Below, piece by piece: positions 58,626 through 64,000 of a stretch of DNA of 64,000 nt. The stretch comes from Heterocephalus glaber. Lineage: Eukaryota > Chordata > Mammalia > Rodentia > Bathyergidae. The first letter of the stretch is position 1. Every line of letters begins with the position of its first letter. The notes beneath the pieces are model-generated. The model searched no databases and was not told the origin of the DNA. It was given only the letters and a program-made list of their open reading frames with translations. The DNA is taken from assembly GCF_000247695.1 (NCBI RefSeq), contig NW_004624732.1, forward strand, positions 42,134,144 through 42,198,143, in the 5' to 3' direction. The translations under genes and the position numbers were made by a program.

Positions 58626-61372
58626 AAAATAATATAATAAGTAATAATACAAAAGCAATGAATTCTATACTATAGTACTTGGAAGAGTGAAACCATTTGA
58701 TGCTAAAGCATAATAAAGATTCCTTTAAAGAATCAGTTTTTTTGTAGTCATTTAAATTATGTCCTATATTTGTATTTTCACTTTTTAAAATTCTTGTAGA
58801 TAATACCACCCAGAATTAGGAAATAAGAGAAATAGTTTTCATTTTAATGAGTTTTTCTTTAAGAAATTATTGGAAATACATGAAACACTATATCCACAAG
58901 CAATATTATTTTTGCAACAATATTGTCTACTCAAATATAAAGCACAATATATATTGTTGTAAAGTTTATCCAAATACAATTTGGAATTCATCTGATGCAT
59001 TTTTTTCTCATAAAAATGTGTCTAGTCTTCTTATGTGGCTTAATTATACTTGTGGTGTGATCTCTATTTACACTAATTACCAACTGCTGTACTTACACAA
59101 ACCATGCCTATGCACACCATTTACTTATGATGGTATTTTTTAAAATCATCTTTTTCTTGCACGCAACAGAAGCGGATGAAGTCCTTACATTTATTAAATG
59201 AAGGGCACCCAAAAGATAGACTGACTTGTACAAGTGAGATAAAAGATGGGGGATGAGCGAAGCAGGCATTTTTTTATTTGTGCTGAGTAGCAATACTTAT
59301 TACTACAGGGCTTTCTTATCTCATAATCACATGTTGAGTGTCATAAGTAGCATTTACATTCCCAAAAGATGTAGCAATCCACCTCAGATACTCTTTCCTT
59401 GTAACCAGATTTTATGTGCCTACTGGATCCCTCATTCTCTAATAAATGTTTGATATTATTAAGCACAACAATAAATTAGCAGCTGTGGCTACAGGTAACT
59501 CTTGAAACACACTTTCACCACCATATAATAATCTGAAGAGGAAAAAATGCAACATTTTGATTCCTTATTTGACCTTCAATATTCCACTTAATGGTCATAA
59601 CAATCCTGACATTATTATAATTATCTTTCCTTAATCAAGAAAATATAAATGGGTTTTCATTAATAATTTTCAGAGTAAGAGGTGGTGAAATTAATATTAG
59701 AGCCCTAATTTGAATACCTACTTGCTTTTTCTTTAGTGTTACATCATGTGCACTTACAGAAGCCCTGTTAGAATTCCCTTGAGCTTTGGACAGTCTGGTA
59801 CCCCAGACAGAGCCTGCCTATAAAACAAGTCCATTCCTTTATGAGAGCCCATCAGTTTCTGCTCTTATTTTCTCCTCTGATTCTGGATCTTGCCTTTCTG
59901 GGACTGTAACTACATTTGGGGTTGGGTCCCTGGCCCTCGGTGTTCCTATGTTACCACTCTGTCCATGTTGTATGTCTTTCTGGTTGGTGCTGGACACATA
60001 GCAGGCTGATTGAAAAATGTGTTCAACCTTTATGTTGCAGGCAAAACCTCTCAATTTATACTTCTACTAATCTCAACAGAATTTAACAGATGGTTTTATA
60101 TGATAGTTTACATTAGAAATGCAGAAGTGTTTTAAAAAATTGAGGCATAGTAATAAAATAAAATAATGAAAACAATTGAGGTTAGGAACTCAAGAATGAG
60201 GAAAAGAATATGGAAAATTGTGGAATATTACCTAACTGATCAATTAGAAATTTAAAATTCATCTTCTATCCTCTCATTTTATATAAATATTACACTCACA
60301 GTTTAAGAATTGACTCAAAATTTCCTTCTCCCAAGAAGCCTTCTTTTATTTTCCAGTTTTAACTGCTACCCTTCCTAAGTGTTTTCATACTATCTGGATA
60401 AATCATATCATTTGTCCTAAAATTAACATCCCCAGTAGTAAACATCTATATTTGTTTCCTTCTTTACTAATGGACTTCCTCAACTAAAAATATACTTAGT
60501 ACTTTAGTAATCAATCCTGTCATATGGATTCCACTTTAGATGGAATTACACAATTCTTCACATTGTTTTTTGACTATTCATGTATTATGATAAGTAATGC
60601 TTATGGATGTTATTGCTATGGTGATTGCAAATAAATTTATAGTGAAGTAGGCCAGTTCTGATAGCTATTGGTTAAAGCAACAATATGGAGTATTTTTGCA
60701 TAAAATAGTCCCTGAATATTTAGTTAAGGTGATAATGGTAGATTTTATTCTCATACTTTAATCTTTATATTTATTTCAATAAAATTATTAGAAATACATG
60801 ATGTTTATTGGAACAAAATGAAAGGTAAAATTCCATTTCTAAAGGACATTAACTTAATGATAACAACATTGAAAGAAAAGAGTAAAATACGCAGATTTAA
60901 GTTTCTTGCTGTAGACTGCATAGATTTCATATGAATATAGGTCAAGATCTTCAATTTTTACTAATAATGATTTTTACATCACAATGAAAGCAATATGGGT
61001 ATTTAATCAATTGGACATTCACAGTTATTTGTTGGGAAGTGAAATTCATAAAAGCATAGCAAAGTAATTTAATGTGCAGTTATTAGCATATAATAATGAA
61101 AAACTGAAATCAGTGGAAGTTTATATTCTTCTCAAAGAAAAAATTGTATCAGTGATACCGATATAAGGAAACAGCTGCAGTGTGTTTAAGACTTGTCCTC
61201 CAAAAACACAGCAGGCCTGTATTTGATTTTTAAATATGATATTTAATAATTTCTTATTTACTTATGTCTCATGTTTGTTTTAATTGCACCAAGTCACTAA
61301 GGATGTCTACTCTTATTTATTTCATGTAGTATCTCTGTTACATGGAGAATTTTATATTGTTGGCACTTCTTT
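58626..61372. other. AT-rich unique sequence, about 2.7 kb
   Basis: A GC-richer patch at 59760-60060 has two opposed 71-codon frames without a domain. A weak MIR-like trace lies at 59580-59700 and a weak L2-like trace near 60320-60480. No gene recognised. Confidence 0.38.
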
Positions 61373-61672
61373 ATGAAACCCAAAAACAAGCATGTCAAAA
61401 TAATCTTAAATAGGAAGAAAAGGTGCAAAGGGGAAGGTGAAGTGGGAGGGGTAGGGGGAAAGAAAGAAGGGAATGGAATTAATATGAGAAAAAGAAAAAA
61501 TGGAAAAAAACCTTTACAGATCGGGAAGGGTGGAGAGGTTGAAGGGAGGGTAGGGAATGGGGAAAAAATAAGAAACAAGATGGATTATGTAAAGGTGCAA
61601 ATTTCCAATGATGAATGTCATTATATTGTATACCTTAAATGTACCAATAAAATTAATTTTTTAAAACAGTAA
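61373..61672 (+). repeat. LINE-1 3' UTR, polypurine type, sense
   Basis: Third copy of the repeat seen at 1-216 and 19240-19545. Purine-rich run at 61411-61570, then GATGGATTATGTAAAGGTGC and AATGTACCAATAAAATTAAT with the AATAAA signal. The fragment is 5'-truncated as usual for L1. Confidence 0.85.
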
Positions 61673-63603
61673 TCTTGAAGAAATCTCAAATATGACCTGC
61701 TTACACAATAATTACAAGCTACTTGACAAAATTAATATAGTAAATAGTATAAAATACGAATGATAGACACAACATTCCAAAAGCAGTCTGAGGAAATAGA
61801 CTTTAAAAAGAAAATAGAATTATACTTTACATTGCAATTATTTTCAGATAGCAGCAGCAGTGACTTGAAATGTCACCATAAGAAAAACAAATTCTCAGTC
61901 TAGTGTTAGTATCATAATTGACAACAGTAATGAATTAAACGGTTGAATAGTAATAATACAGAACATAATACAAAAATAAATAAAATATGAATGAGATAAT
62001 CACAAATGTATATATTTTTTTCAAATATATTACACAAAAAATCTTTTGAAAATGATATAATGGACCAAATAATCTTTTAAAAAATGGAATGAAATTACTT
62101 TGGGCTAAAAATAATGGGATTACAAAATTCAAAAGCCATATTAAGTATTTAGTAACAGGAATTTTAAGCATGCATCCATTCATACATACATGTACACACA
62201 CATTTTGTCATTTTCTAAGAAAATCACTGAAACTACCAAATTAAAAGTAAAAGCTCTTTAAATGATAAGACATAGGAATTTCTATACATTTAAAGAGACT
62301 TTGTAGTATTTACTGCAAAGTGATTGTAGAAGTATGTCTTCAGAATGGTACAATGGATAGTAAATGTAAAATCCTACACAAATCAAATAATTATTTAAAG
62401 TAGAGGGCTTGTAACTTATTTTATTACAAAAGCACATACAATATGTAAGATTTATAGAATATACTAAAAAGAGAAATAATTCAGAGCAAATAAATTAGTA
62501 AAATGTACATTAAATATGAATAAGTATGATATATATTTAAACCTGAAATTAAATCCCAGAATTATTTATCACCTAAAAATGATAGTTTGAGGGATGAGAA
62601 GATAGTGAAAACTGAGGGTAATTCTACCTCTATTCATACAGTTGTTATTAGAAATTTAAAGTTCCATGAAAACATTGTAAAACCTATTTGTAAATTTCAT
62701 TCAGATCAAAGTTACCACGTGCTGGTCAAAGGCACAACCCCAATCAATCTTTCTGTTGTTACTTGTTTGTTTTTGCTGCTTTGACAAAAAGCATAATGAA
62801 GGTTGAACAACATGGAATGAACTTGTACAACCAGTGAGATTTACATTAACACTTTTGAGTAGAAATATATATCGTTTTTTAGAATACATAAATAAATGGA
62901 ATAAACAGATTAGAATTTTTGTCAAATTGTCCCAATAATCATTAGAAATAAACAACCCTACTGTTAGACTTGATGCTACTACATTTCTAGAGGCCCTTAA
63001 TTGATGGAATATTTTAGCATTCTGATTCTTTAACCAAGTATTCTTACACAGGAAAGGAAAACAAATACTAATACCCATATTTTTATCTCAGTATTGCTGT
63101 CAAAAGACCTAAGACACACATTGCACGTGTAAACAGCAAACCTAGAGTGTTTTTCTGTTTCATCAAATATGAACTTTTTAAGGAAAAAATTAAATATTTA
63201 ATATAGTTGTACTCATAGTACCTGGCATAGTACTTGAACATAGTGGATTGTGGAATAGTTTATTTGTTGAACGTTAAATGATAAGTAGCCAACCCAAGAA
63301 TAGCAGAAAAATAAATAAATAAATAAATAAAAGAAAAATGATCTCTACTTCTTACCTTAACTTTACCTATTTGTGCTAGTAAAACTAGCCCTTACCTCTT
63401 AAAATAAGTTGGTCGTATTTTATTTTGTGTTAATTAAAACTTTATTTCATCAGGCAAGACTATCAGTGTCAACGTCAACTACTGGAGTGAGTATATTAAT
63501 TGCTAAAATATAAGCCAAGAACTGTAAATTTTAAAAAGATCAAATTACTATTTGAAATAATCCTTCTGTCTTTTTAAAATTCCAAATCTGTGCACAGTCA
63601 TTT
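61673..63603. other. AT-rich unique sequence, about 1.9 kb
   Basis: Frames at 61935-62201 and 62701-63078 (minus) and 62587-62784 (plus) lack domains. No named repeat. Confidence 0.42.
63307..63332. repeat. (AAAT)n microsatellite
   Basis: Six tandem AAAT-type units in an A-rich context. Confidence 0.97.
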
Positions 63604-63710
63604 CTTTTTTTCTTTCTTTCTTTCTTTCTTTTTTCCAGTTCCAGGAATTGAACTCAGGACCTTGCACTTGCCAGGCATGTGCAGCAACACTGAGCTAATT
63701 CCTCAGCCCC
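63604..63710 (-). mobile_element. ID-like SINE, antisense, with TTTC tail
   Basis: The plus strand starts with a TTTC microsatellite, reads CAGTTCCAGGAATTGAACTC and ends GAGCTAATTCCTCAGCCCC. Flanks CACAGTCATTT (63593-63603) and CACAGTTACTT (63711-63721) form an imperfect target duplication. Confidence 0.88.
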
Positions 63711-64000
63711 CACAGTTACTTCTTAATGTTACCTTGGACCTCCTCACAGAAGTATAATGTTTTCTTTCCAGTCAACAAGTGGCTTTCTCCCATAAGTATA
63801 AAATACTAAAAGGTTTAAATATTCAACGTTAATAATTGATTAGGCTGACCTCTAGCAAAATGCAAATTCCTGAGGTTGGTTTAGTCTGCTTTCTTGGACT
63901 TCCATGCATAGACTTCACCATGATTTATTTGTTATACAATGAGTTCTACTCTCCAATCTTTCTGTCACCAATTTTATTCTCTCTGATTAGTCTTTTCTGA
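63711..64000. other. unassigned sequence to the window edge
   Basis: No feature recognised. Confidence 0.4.

Noticed and set aside
61297..61578. 93-codon minus frame rich in F and P
   Set aside because: Antisense reading of the polypurine L1 3' UTR.

Overview
This window reads as a mammalian nuclear, non-coding stretch, either intergenic or inside a very large intron. It is AT-rich. It is full of LINE-1, tRNA-derived SINE, B1-type 7SL SINE and ERVL-MaLR sequence, and every long reading frame I examined is short, a repeat shadow or decayed. Short tRNA-derived (ID-like) SINEs together with B1 monomers carrying the rodent-type internal duplication point to a rodent. The SINE flavour would fit a beaver-like or related non-murid rodent, but that species guess is inference. 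Two runs of exactly 100 N (12373-12472 and 44303-44402) are assembly gaps. I found no functional protein-coding gene, RNA gene or CRISPR array.

Layout. 1-7.7 kb: L1 3'-end sequence, an ID SINE with a clean target duplication, an antisense gamma-type endogenous retrovirus gag-pol remnant (about 2.0-4.9 kb) and an L1 3' UTR split by another ID SINE. 7.7-19.2 kb: mostly unique AT-rich sequence with an L2-like piece, two antisense MaLR LTRs, one well-preserved ID SINE, one B1 and a GC-richer LTR-like block. 19.2-20.6 kb: an L1 scrapyard holding an antisense 3' UTR, an ORF2 remnant and an open ORF1 C-terminal fragment in non-collinear order. 20.6-31 kb: AT-rich unique sequence, a Tigger-type DNA transposon, a TA microsatellite and two older L1 3' ends. 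31-45 kb: more MaLR LTRs, SINEs, a 204-bp TA-flanked inverted-repeat element, a second copy of the same Tigger-type family and a probable ERV LTR with a poly(A) signal.

The most informative region is 45.3-48.65 kb. A complete antisense MaLR element (LTR, internal region, LTR; 45790-48388) has split an older MLT1-type LTR, whose two halves (45636-45789 and 48389-48640) can be matched across the gap. The MaLR element was itself later hit by a short TA-flanked DNA transposon (47699-47994). This gives a readable three-step insertion history. Beyond it lie a MIR, another MaLR LTR, a processed pseudogene of ribosomal protein gene RPL17 (53040-53655) split by a CA microsatellite, a longer Tigger-family element (56141-56769), a B1, an LTR-like block with CCAAT and TATA motifs (57540-57975), and a third copy of the polypurine L1 3' UTR.

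No genes work together here; the content is layered mobile-element debris. I see no convincing undescribed biological system. The best leads are the nested insertion, the internally deleted ERV, the LTR-like blocks with promoter or polyadenylation motifs, and an unexplained 170-bp direct repeat at 30.9 and 32.4 kb. Family names come from memory of consensus features and were not checked with RepeatMasker; boundaries are approximate unless a target duplication is quoted.
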